From: Euryarchaeota archaeon UBA88
Lineage (GTDB): Archaea > Thermoplasmatota > Poseidoniia > Poseidoniales > Poseidoniaceae
Direction of reading: 5' to 3'
NCBI GenBank assembly: GCA_002499545.1
Contig: DAME01000038.1
Coordinates: 1 to 49,611 of the forward strand
DNA length: 49,611 nucleotides
Below are positions 1-6,991 of this stretch, piece by piece (within the stretch, counting starts at the first letter, position 1; every line of letters starts with the position of its first letter). Under the pieces are notes generated by a model. That model was not told the origin of the DNA. It saw nothing but the letters and a program-made list of their open reading frames with translations, and made no database searches. Position numbers and translations under genes: made by a program.

Positions 1-1926
1 ATGGAAATAACCGTCCAATTTGGCCCATACGGCTTCGTAACTGGAACAGTTGTCGATGATACAACAATTACCGTTACGACCCCGGTGGCTGGTCTAACTG
101 CGAGTACGGTCGATATCACTCTCTTGGACAAAAATGATGATTCACATATCCTTTCTTCTGCATTCACCTTCATTTCTCCTGATGATGTTGATATGGATGG
201 CGTACTTAACGTCAATGATGGTTGTCCAAATGTTGCAGGTACTTCCACACACGATGTGAGCGGCTGCCCCGATGCTGACGGCGATGGATACAGCGACGCA
301 GGTGATGCATACCCGGATGATGCTACTGATTGGATGGACAGTGATGGTGATGGTGTGGGTGACAACGCAGATGCGTTCCCGAACGACGCCAGTGAAACCC
401 TTGACAGCGATAATGACGGGGTTGGTGACAATGCTGATGCTTTCCCAAGTAACCCCAGTGAAACGCTTGATTCAGACGCAGATGGCGTCGGTGACAACGC
501 CGATGCTTTCCCTCAAGACGCCAACGAAACACTCGACTCAGACGGTGATGGCGTTGGGGATAATGCTGATGCGTTTCCCAACAATGCAAGTGAAACGTTG
601 GATACCGATGGCGATGGAATCGGTGACAACAGCGACCCGAATCCTACACAACACAGTGATGATGACAGCGATGGTGATTCAGTTGCAAACATCGATGATG
701 CCTTCCCGAATGATGTAACGCAATGGCTTGATTCAGATAGCGATGGTTATGGTGATAACATATCGGGCAACAACCCGGATGCGTTCGTGAACCTCTCTAC
801 GCAATGGTCGGATACCGATGGTGATGGTTACGGTGATAATTGGGGTACTCCGTTATGGAATTCAACTCGTCTGTTCGTTTGGCCGGGGGAGTTCGTCGAT
901 GGAGCGGTCTTGGCTGATCATTGCCCAACTGAATCAGGTAATTCGACAGTGGATGGTTACTTTGGTTGCCTCGACATCGATGGGGACGGTATTGCAGACA
1001 TTTACGATGACGATGTAGGTAATGATTCTGAGACCTCTTCGAACGAAACACATCAAACTGAGCCAGTGGATTCAGACAACGACGGCGTCGATGACCTGTA
1101 CGACCTTTGCCCGGGAACGGTGGCCTTCGGTTTTGTCGATGCTGATGGATGCCTCATCGATGAAGACGGCGACGGAATTGATGACTTCAAAGACGATTGC
1201 CTTGGAACAGCGTCTGGGGCCTCTATTGACGAATATGGCTGCGCTGTAAGTGTTGATGAGCCGAGAAGTTTCTTTGAATCGTTGAGTTCGGGCGAACGAG
1301 GTGCGGTTGTCCAAACTGTTGGTTTCGGAGCCATCATCGTGGCAGTCTTTGCGTTCCTTCAGACAAACTTAGTAGCCGCATTGCTTCCAGAATCGATCCG
1401 CTGGATACGGGTTTTCCGCACGGGTTCTAAACTCAACACCGAGGAAATACGTGAATTGGAGTATCTGAAATCCCTTGTTCAAACTTATCACCAAGATTCT
1501 GAAGTCTTGCGCGATGAACTGTATCAGATGAAATCCGAACTGACAGCGCGATACACAAATAATGAAATCAAGAAGATCACCTTGGAGAAACTCAACACGC
1601 TCATTGCGGATTTGCTCGCAATGGAACCTTCAGATGTGAGTCGCATCGCACACAACGACGCTTATTTCGGCCTTGGTGGTGCCCTGAACACAGACATCCG
1701 AACGGAATACCTGTCGCAGGACGTGTTGATGCGTGAAAGTACAATTAGCAGACCACACGTCCAGAATGCTCTTGGAATCCAAACTACCAATGGCTCTCCT
1801 TCGAAGGAAATGAAAGGTGCTGTTAGCGAAAAGGATGGCCATGAATACCTTGAGTATCCATCTGGAAGCGGTGCGTGGTACTACCGCAATCACTCAACTG
1901 ATGAGTGGCAGTCTTGGACTCAATAA
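1..1926 (+). CDS. Thrombospondin-3-repeat surface protein with single TM anchor (5' end outside window)
   Basis: The reading frame is open from base 1 and there is no signal peptide, so the true start lies upstream and the first Met is probably internal. Residues 1-56 look like the end of an IPT/TIG beta-sandwich. Residues about 63-415 are tandem Asp-rich thrombospondin type 3 units (DSDGDGVGDNADAFP pattern), which bind calcium. A hydrophobic helix at about 436-462 is the only TM segment. It is followed by basic residues and a predicted coiled coil (about 477-545), so the last 180 residues should be cytoplasmic. The protein ends with LEYPSGSG, then Tyr/Trp, Arg, Thr and Trp. That tail is repeated at the end of the surface protein at 42188-45814. 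Exact role unknown; adhesion or cell-envelope structure is an inference. Confidence 0.85.
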   Translation: MEITVQFGPYGFVTGTVVDDTTITVTTPVAGLTASTVDITLLDKNDDSHILSSAFTFISPDDVDMDGVLNVNDGCPNVAGTSTHDVSGCPDADGDGYSDAGDAYPDDATDWMDSDGDGVGDNADAFPNDASETLDSDNDGVGDNADAFPSNPSETLDSDADGVGDNADAFPQDANETLDSDGDGVGDNADAFPNNASETLDTDGDGIGDNSDPNPTQHSDDDSDGDSVANIDDAFPNDVTQWLDSDSDGYGDNISGNNPDAFVNLSTQWSDTDGDGYGDNWGTPLWNSTRLFVWPGEFVDGAVLADHCPTESGNSTVDGYFGCLDIDGDGIADIYDDDVGNDSETSSNETHQTEPVDSDNDGVDDLYDLCPGTVAFGFVDADGCLIDEDGDGIDDFKDDCLGTASGASIDEYGCAVSVDEPRSFFESLSSGERGAVVQTVGFGAIIVAVFAFLQTNLVAALLPESIRWIRVFRTGSKLNTEEIRELEYLKSLVQTYHQDSEVLRDELYQMKSELTARYTNNEIKKITLEKLNTLIADLLAMEPSDVSRIAHNDAYFGLGGALNTDIRTEYLSQDVLMRESTISRPHVQNALGIQTTNGSPSKEMKGAVSEKDGHEYLEYPSGSGAWYYRNHSTDEWQSWTQ

Positions 1927-1983
1927 GGTTCGATTTACCATGGTATTTGCGATAGTATCTCGTACGAGTATTGTCCTTCTTTC

Positions 1984-2008
1984 GGTTTCAAATCATGCGT
2001 TTGAAACC
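1984..2008. terminator. Perfect 9-bp inverted repeat, terminator or operator
   Basis: GGTTTCAAA (1984-1992) and TTTGAAACC (2000-2008) are exact reverse complements around a 7-nt loop, 58 nt after the stop of the upstream surface protein. A run of six Ts follows about 40 nt later. It could be a 3'-end hairpin or a protein-binding palindrome; the sequence alone does not decide. Confidence 0.5.
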
Positions 2009-2227
2009 TAGTTTGACATCAATCTATACGTGCCTCCCGGTACGATTATTTTTTCATAAGGAGCGGTTGCTAGTCTTCGACACATTCGGAAAGTGGCTGT
2101 GGAATAGGTCTGATGATCGAGCATCTTCCGAAATTGAATATTCAAAACCATGTTCAGAGCTCGCTGTTGGTGTTCGAGCAACTAGGCCGTGCAGTTTGTT
2201 TAACAGTCGTTCAACTCGCATGGTGAG

Positions 2228-2236
2228 ACTATAACT
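2228..2236 (+). promoter_or_regulatory. TATA-like element of the methyltransferase gene
   Basis: ACTATAACT is centred about 25 nt upstream of the GTG at 2257. In archaea the TATA box lies about 26 nt before the transcription start, so the message would begin at or next to the start codon. This supports the GTG start. Confidence 0.45.
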
Positions 2237-2256
2237 CTCATCTTGTTGGCCAAGCC

Positions 2257-2931
2257 GTGAAAGAAACCAAAAAACTGGGTCGTCTTGACAAACTGTCTCG
2301 AAAGGTGTTGATCGACACAAGTAAAATGCTCAAGGATGCGAAAACAGAGTTGTTTGAGGGGATTCACGGCCGAGTTCTTGAAGTTGGTGCAGGTATTGGT
2401 GTCAACGTGTATTTTTTCAACCGCCCAGAAGTTGAACACTGGGTGGCGGTTGAACCCGACCGAAAACTGGTCGATGAATGTCACAAAATGGTAGCGGAAA
2501 TGGGTGAGCGGGTCACGGTTTTCCAAGGCTACCTTCACGAACTCGATGAGCCCCCAGAATCTTTCGATTATGTTGCGTTCACAACACTGTTGTGCAGTGT
2601 GCCGGATTCACATAAAATTGTCGCAGAGGCACATCGATTGCTCAAACCGGGTGGGAAGCTCTGCGTCATCGAACACACCGGTGACTCCTTTGGTTTCAGA
2701 GCAGGTTTCCAGATGTTGTTCAAGTATCCATGGAAGTTTGCTACGGGCTGTAATTGCAGAAACAATCCAGTCCCAGCATTATCTCAGCCTGGATTTTGGG
2801 AAGATGCTGACGGTGATGTCATTCTCAAGCCAGCCCCACTTCGGGTCAAACGCTTTTCACCCCTTCTTGAACTGACCAAACCCTTTGTGATGACAACCTT
2901 AACGAAAGCGAAAACCAAGAACCAACGTTGA
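2257..2931 (+). CDS. METTL7-like class I SAM-dependent methyltransferase
   Basis: A 224-residue Rossmann-fold methyltransferase with GTG start. Motif I is VLEVGAGIGVN (about residues 40-50). An acidic residue after the second strand (VAVEPD) should bind the SAM ribose, and the post-motif LLKPGGKLCVIEH is typical of Methyltransf_11. The C-terminal stretch with GCNCRN and LLELTKPFV resembles METTL7/TMT1-type enzymes, which in animals methylate thiols. The substrate here is unknown. It stands alone, with its own TATA-like element upstream and a strong hairpin terminator after it. Family assignment is firm, subfamily is a recognition-based guess. Confidence 0.85.
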   Translation: MKETKKLGRLDKLSRKVLIDTSKMLKDAKTELFEGIHGRVLEVGAGIGVNVYFFNRPEVEHWVAVEPDRKLVDECHKMVAEMGERVTVFQGYLHELDEPPESFDYVAFTTLLCSVPDSHKIVAEAHRLLKPGGKLCVIEHTGDSFGFRAGFQMLFKYPWKFATGCNCRNNPVPALSQPGFWEDADGDVILKPAPLRVKRFSPLLELTKPFVMTTLTKAKTKNQR

Positions 2932-2995
2932 ACTACAGTGTCTTTAAAGTGAGGCGTTAACATTCCTTCACTTTCTTGAGTTGTGAACAAAACAG

Positions 2996-3022
2996 CACGA
3001 TTGTATTTCTCAATCGTGTTTT
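2996..3022. terminator. Hairpin with T-run between convergent genes
   Basis: CACGATTG (2996-3003) and CAATCGTG (3011-3018) form a perfect 8-bp stem with a 7-nt loop, followed by TTTT. It lies between the methyltransferase and the minus-strand small gene ending at 3043. The minus strand also meets a T-rich stretch after the same hairpin, so it could end both transcripts. Confidence 0.6.
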
Positions 3023-3042
3023 ACTCTATGGAACTTGCTACA

Positions 3043-3276
3043 TCAAGCAGTCCGGCGTTGTTCCTCAGCAATGTGTTCTTTCCAATAGTTCAGTTGTTCT
3101 TTGGCCAGCACTTGGTCAAAGCATGTACGGCAAAGTTCTTTTTTGCGACCGGCTGACATACGATACTTATCTTTGAATCCGTCTCTTGCTTGATAATCAG
3201 GAGTCTCGTGGTAAAGGTTTGTTGCTGTGACTTTTTTACAGACACTGCACCTTCCAGTTTTCTCTCTTTCGACCAT
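3043..3276 (-). CDS. Small zinc-ribbon protein, 77 aa
   Basis: A 77-residue soluble basic protein with two CxxC pairs (CSVC near residue 10 and CRTC near residue 49), the spacing expected of a single zinc ribbon or knuckle. The second half is helical and charged. It has its own promoter-like TATA element at 3297-3306, 26 nt before the ATG, which argues for a real gene. No function can be assigned; nucleic-acid or protein binding is typical for such small ribbons. Confidence 0.65.
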   Translation of the reverse strand: MVEREKTGRCSVCKKVTATNLYHETPDYQARDGFKDKYRMSAGRKKELCRTCFDQVLAKEQLNYWKEHIAEEQRRTA

Positions 3277-3296
3277 GATTTTCTTTACGCAGGTGG

Positions 3297-3306
3297 TCTA
3301 TTTAAT
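3297..3306 (-). promoter_or_regulatory. TATA-like element for 77-aa zinc-ribbon gene
   Basis: On the minus strand this reads ATTAAATAGA, centred about 26 nt before the ATG at 3276, consistent with a leaderless transcript. Confidence 0.5.
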
Positions 3307-3463
3307 CATGAGTTTAATCTCTAAGTAAACCTGTACGCCATTGCCAATTTCCAAATCCATATCTTCCTTCATTGAGGCAATCCAGCGATTTTCGTGCGCT
3401 AGCTAAATCATGGCAAGATTACGCTGAAGCTAGAAAACTGATTCACGAGGGAATTGAAGCAAA

Positions 3464-4249
3464 TCATGCAGGGGCAGTCATATTCCAAATGGTGATTGGT
3501 TTGTGCCAATCCCGGACTTGGTCGGTTTCAAGTCGCAGTTGAAGACCTTCTCCGACATCCATGTCGAGGTCATTGAATTCAAACTCAACGCTTTGCTCAT
3601 TGGTTCGGAAGGTGTCGTCAAAGAGTACTTCCTGACTCACGACAGCACCGTCCAGTGTCCGCTCGAGAATGACCCGAACGTGACATTCTTGCAGCGGATT
3701 TCGAAGGGTGCATGATTCACTGCTTCCATCATGTTCGACCGTCACAATACCGTCATAGGAAGTAATTCCGACGGAGGGTTTGAGGTCGATGACGGTTGAT
3801 TTAGCAGTGGGGGCGCAGACGCACTCCATGTTATCCGATTCGACATTTCCTTGCTGTTCAACAGTGATCTCAACCGAAGCGATTTGAACGGTACCACCAG
3901 AGGATGATGTCGCAGTAACAAGGTAGCGACCTGGGTTCGAGAATGAGTGGTTCGTCGAGGTTCCAGTAGCCGTATTTCCATCGCTGAAGTCCCACAGAAC
4001 CACGCCGTTGGAATTTATGCTTTGAAACATAAATTCGTGGAGTCGTTCGGTAACGACCTCTTCTTCATCGTTGTCACCGTCGTCAACTTCCAGCATCGTG
4101 TACTGGTTCATGCCGTAGGTAACGGGGGCATCGATGGTTAACTGGCCTGAGGATGTGTTTGATGAAGTAAGTGAGTTGAGCGTGGCGCCGGTGGCGGCAC
4201 TGAGCAACACAATGAGGACGATTGTTGCAGCAGAAATGGAATACTTCAT
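3464..4249 (-). CDS. Secreted PKD-domain protein
   Basis: The N-terminus has a hydrophobic segment (SISAATIVLIVLLSAATGA) that acts as signal peptide or anchor. A PKD domain follows, with the diagnostic VLWDFSDGN and FSNPGRYLVTAT. The second half is beta-rich, with cysteines in CVC and CTL contexts, possibly a disulfide-stabilised domain. The open frame begins at 4267, but three Met codons lie close together. A TATA-like element (minus strand TTGATAAG, 4271-4278) is 26 nt before the Met at 4249, so that start is preferred. It lies downstream of the ELW-repeat protein on the same strand with a 79-98 nt gap. Likely an envelope protein; ligand unknown. Confidence 0.75.
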   Translation of the reverse strand: MKYSISAATIVLIVLLSAATGATLNSLTSSNTSSGQLTIDAPVTYGMNQYTMLEVDDGDNDEEEVVTERLHEFMFQSINSNGVVLWDFSDGNTATGTSTNHSFSNPGRYLVTATSSSGGTVQIASVEITVEQQGNVESDNMECVCAPTAKSTVIDLKPSVGITSYDGIVTVEHDGSSESCTLRNPLQECHVRVILERTLDGAVVSQEVLFDDTFRTNEQSVEFEFNDLDMDVGEGLQLRLETDQVRDWHKPITIWNMTAPA

Positions 4250-4346
4250 GTAACGCATTAACCGCATCGCCTTATCAACATCTGTTTGAGAAACATCTTT
4301 CCAAACTCACGTTTCTCGCCGAGCAAACTTTTCGATGGCTACCCAA

Positions 4347-6020
4347 TCACACAACGGATGGACTGGAACCAATCTCAAAGTTGGTGAATAATTCTACACC
4401 GTGTGTAGCGGTGTATGCGCTGAAATACACAGCATTTCCAGCAGAAGTAAGGTGCATGATGTTGGCGCTGGATGCGCCAACAGAAAGGTCGGTTACACTA
4501 TGCGTTCCAATCGAACTACCGTCACTGACCCACAATTCATTGCCGTTGACCCCGTCGTTGGCGGTGAAGTACACCTTGGCACCAATCACTGTGAGTTGCG
4601 ATAGACTGCTTGACCCCGAACCACTGTGAACATCGGCGACCATCAGTGTGTTGCTTGAACTTCCACTGGTAACCCACAGTTCCACACCGTTGCTTCCATC
4701 ATTGGCAGTGAAGTAGAGCTTATCGTTCATTATGGCGAATGAATTTGGATTTCCATCGTAAACTCCGGTATTGATATCTTTCACCAATTCGGTTCCGCTT
4801 GCAGTTCCATCAGTGACCCACAATTCATACCCGAGTGGCGTGGTTTTTGATTTGAAGTAAAGGATGTTACCTACCGGAAACAGATTTGATGGGTGACTGC
4901 TGCACCCCGTGCAAATGTCGTACAGCATCTTTGTACCACCAGAGGTTCCGTCACTGACCCACAATTCTTCACCGTTCGAACCGTCATCGGCTCCAAAATA
5001 CACCTTTCCGTTCAATGCAGTGATGTGTGTTGGGTTGCTTGATTGATTGCCTACTCGAATGTCGCTGACCATTTGTGTACCAAATTCTGTACCGTCAGTC
5101 ACCCATAGTTCTACTCCATTGGAACCATCATCTGCAGAGAAATACACGGAGGATCCAGACGGATGAAGGCCTCCGACGAATCCGCCCGGTTCGCCAGGAT
5201 TGATGTCCTTGATGCGCTGAGTTCCGCTGGATGTTCCGTCACTGGTCCACAGTTCGACTCCAGTTTCGCCATCATTAGCACAAAAGAACAGAATACCGTT
5301 GAGTCGTGTCATGCATTCGCTTGTCTTTGAGATACTGCTTCCGTCCAAAGCAATGTCATCGACCATAGAAGGATTCGTCTGGCTGATTTCAACATCGGTT
5401 TCGAACTTCCAAAGTTCGCGCCCGTTTTGGTCATTTTCAGCGCTGAAAAACAGCGTTTCACCGACTGCAATCAGGTTATCAGGTGCACTTCCTTCCACAC
5501 CAGCGACCAAATCAGCCACCATTTGAGTACCGGAATTCAGTCCATTACTCATCCATAGTTCTGTTCCGTGAACACCATCATCCGATGCAAAATAGATTGC
5601 GGAGCCGATGCTGGTAAGGGCGTGAGGGGTTGAACTTGCTGAACCCTGTTGTATGTCGCGAAGCAATCGTACGTCTGGCTCTTGTTCAATTTGAAAATCG
5701 AAATTCTCATCAGGTGGTGCATCGTAAATATTGACCAGGTATGTCGAAAGAAGAATCACAGCAAGAAGTAAGGCAACTACACCGATGAGGGTGTTTTCAT
5801 CAAGTCGGAACAGGGGGTTTTCGTCCCGTACTTTTGAACCAAGTCCGGCTTCAATACCCAACATTTTTTTGAACCGTTGGAATTGTTTGATTTCAGACCG
5901 AACACTGTTAGGCCCATCACCGTCAACTTCAGAATCGTGTTTGGGCTCATATTCTGGCTCAACGTTGAATTCAGGTGCCTCGGGCACAAACACATACTCA
6001 GTGTTTCTATCCTTGCCCAT
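4347..6020 (-). CDS. ELW-repeat beta-propeller-like membrane protein
   Basis: A 557-residue protein with a charged cytoplasmic N-terminus of about 77 residues, one TM helix (about 78-98) and a large C-terminal part made of nine units of about 45 residues. Each unit has a YF-x-A-x-D-G...ELW core, most followed by VTDGT-x-x-GT. Such ELWxxDGTxxGT (hyalin-like) units are known from marine prokaryotes and probably form propeller blades. Unit 2 lacks the DGT turn and unit 9 ends early. With no cleavable signal the topology should be N-in/C-out. A TATA-like element at 6043-6053 lies 28 nt before the ATG. Ligand unknown. Confidence 0.8.
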   Translation of the reverse strand: MGKDRNTEYVFVPEAPEFNVEPEYEPKHDSEVDGDGPNSVRSEIKQFQRFKKMLGIEAGLGSKVRDENPLFRLDENTLIGVVALLLAVILLSTYLVNIYDAPPDENFDFQIEQEPDVRLLRDIQQGSASSTPHALTSIGSAIYFASDDGVHGTELWMSNGLNSGTQMVADLVAGVEGSAPDNLIAVGETLFFSAENDQNGRELWKFETDVEISQTNPSMVDDIALDGSSISKTSECMTRLNGILFFCANDGETGVELWTSDGTSSGTQRIKDINPGEPGGFVGGLHPSGSSVYFSADDGSNGVELWVTDGTEFGTQMVSDIRVGNQSSNPTHITALNGKVYFGADDGSNGEELWVSDGTSGGTKMLYDICTGCSSHPSNLFPVGNILYFKSKTTPLGYELWVTDGTASGTELVKDINTGVYDGNPNSFAIMNDKLYFTANDGSNGVELWVTSGSSSNTLMVADVHSGSGSSSLSQLTVIGAKVYFTANDGVNGNELWVSDGSSIGTHSVTDLSVGASSANIMHLTSAGNAVYFSAYTATHGVELFTNFEIGSSPSVV

Positions 6021-6042
6021 GGTTCGTGTTCATGCCCAAAGT

Positions 6043-6053
6043 AGATAGTATTT
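6043..6053 (-). promoter_or_regulatory. TATA-like element for ELW-repeat gene
   Basis: Minus strand GAAATACTATC, centred about 28 nt before the ATG at 6020. It fits a leaderless or near-leaderless start. Confidence 0.4.
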
Positions 6054-6117
6054 CTTCGAAATGAGTTCACTTCGAAAACGAGCATCATTGCACGATTGAA
6101 CTGCTCTCTCGCGCATA

Positions 6118-6126
6118 GGTTTAACA
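6118..6126 (+). promoter_or_regulatory. TATA-like element for 58-aa zinc-ribbon gene
   Basis: GGTTTAACA, centred about 27 nt before the ATG at 6149. It supports both the reality of that short gene and its start. Confidence 0.4.
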
Positions 6127-6148
6127 TGAAACCATTCATAGCAGGGGT

Positions 6149-6325
6149 ATGTCATTCAGAGTGTGCATCGCTTGCAACGGGATTCGGGTCTATCCGTATG
6201 TAGGGTTCATGACCGGTCAGAGATACCAGTGCCAAGACTGCTTAGAGCTGATGGTTATTCCTCTTGAATTTGAAAATGAAAAGGATTACAAAGAGTATCT
6301 TTCGATTATGAACGAAAGTGAGTGA
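6149..6325 (+). CDS. Small zinc-ribbon protein, 58 aa
   Basis: The frame from ATG 6149 to TGA 6323-6325 encodes 58 residues. It starts MSFRVCIACNG and contains CIAC (residues 6-9) and CQDC (28-31), two CxxC pairs 18 residues apart, followed by an acidic helical tail. The tight cysteine spacing is hard to obtain by chance in a short frame. A TATA-like element sits 27 nt upstream. It is divergent from the ELW-repeat gene. Function unknown; single zinc ribbons of this size often bind nucleic acid or serve as subunits. Confidence 0.65.
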   Translation: MSFRVCIACNGIRVYPYVGFMTGQRYQCQDCLELMVIPLEFENEKDYKEYLSIMNESE

Positions 6326-6416
6326 ATCTCAGAAATTACCGGTTTAAACACAAATTTTCCCATCATTTCACGGGGAACATTGATAATAGAATCAAACAGC
6401 ATTAGAGTCTGATGGG

Positions 6417-6929
6417 ATGCGTATGACTGAGCGAAAGCAGGATGCATTAGGTATAAATTTCCTCGAAGGATTACTTGATTCAAACGAGCCGGACTTGACT
6501 GCTAAAGCCGCTGCAATCCACCTTGAAGTACGGCCGAAACCTGTTGTCAACAGCGACCAATCTCTCGGGCATCTCGCCAATCGAATTGAGGAAGAGGTTC
6601 GCGTCTCAACGCCTCGACAACTCGCCAAAAATGTTCTCATGGATGCGGGTATCCTGCAAAAAAAGCCGTCGCGGAAAATAGCAGTGAACAGCCACTTACG
6701 CCACGTAGGCCAGCGTTCGAAGAAAATCCCTTTACATCAGCAGACCAAGGTGCCAGTTCGACGCGTTAAGCGGCAGGTTGTCCACTCAAGACAACAACGC
6801 CGGACTGCACCTTCACAAACCCGAAACAGGCCGTCAGTTGGAATGGAATTTGAGACGCCGCGTACTCCACGAAAGCAATCAAAATCTGAACAAAAAAACC
6901 GCCGCCGAAAAAGTTTCTTTCGCCGGTGA
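6417..6929 (+). CDS. Basic protein of unknown function, 170 aa
   Basis: No recognisable domain. The first 75 residues are mixed and helical. From about residue 80 the protein is very rich in Arg, Lys, Gln and Pro, ending in NRRRKSFFRR, so it is strongly basic and probably disordered. That composition suggests binding to nucleic acid or ribosome, but this is inference. A second in-frame Met at 6423 is an alternative start. The gene precedes the acyl-CoA dehydrogenase by about 60 nt on the same strand. Confidence 0.6.
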   Translation: MRMTERKQDALGINFLEGLLDSNEPDLTAKAAAIHLEVRPKPVVNSDQSLGHLANRIEEEVRVSTPRQLAKNVLMDAGILQKKPSRKIAVNSHLRHVGQRSKKIPLHQQTKVPVRRVKRQVVHSRQQRRTAPSQTRNRPSVGMEFETPRTPRKQSKSEQKNRRRKSFFRR

Positions 6930-6991
6930 TTGATTCATCCTGCGACAAAGGGTGAAAAAGGAGAATCACTCCGGTCTTTTCAGTGAGCCCT

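Larger units (their letters stand above)
1927..2256. other. Non-coding stretch between surface protein and methyltransferase
   Basis: This 330-base gap has no convincing gene. The open frames on both strands run into the neighbouring gene or lack protein-like composition. It holds a perfect 9-bp inverted repeat (1984-2008), a T-rich run around 2045-2055 that may mark transcript ends, and a TATA-like element before the methyltransferase. Confidence 0.6.

Noticed and set aside
272..718. Open frame of 148 aa (+) and 88 aa (-) over the Asp-rich repeats
   Set aside because: Shadows created by the repetitive GAT/GAC codons of the TSP3 repeats; composition is Met/Thr- or His-rich and unlike a protein.
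300..830. Possible DNA tandem repeat array
   Set aside because: The periodicity is that of the TSP3 protein repeat with codon drift between units; no identical DNA units, so it is coding rather than a satellite or CRISPR.
1971..2234. 87-aa frame upstream of the methyltransferase
   Set aside because: Covers the inverted repeat, T-run and TATA-like element; no domain-like sequence.
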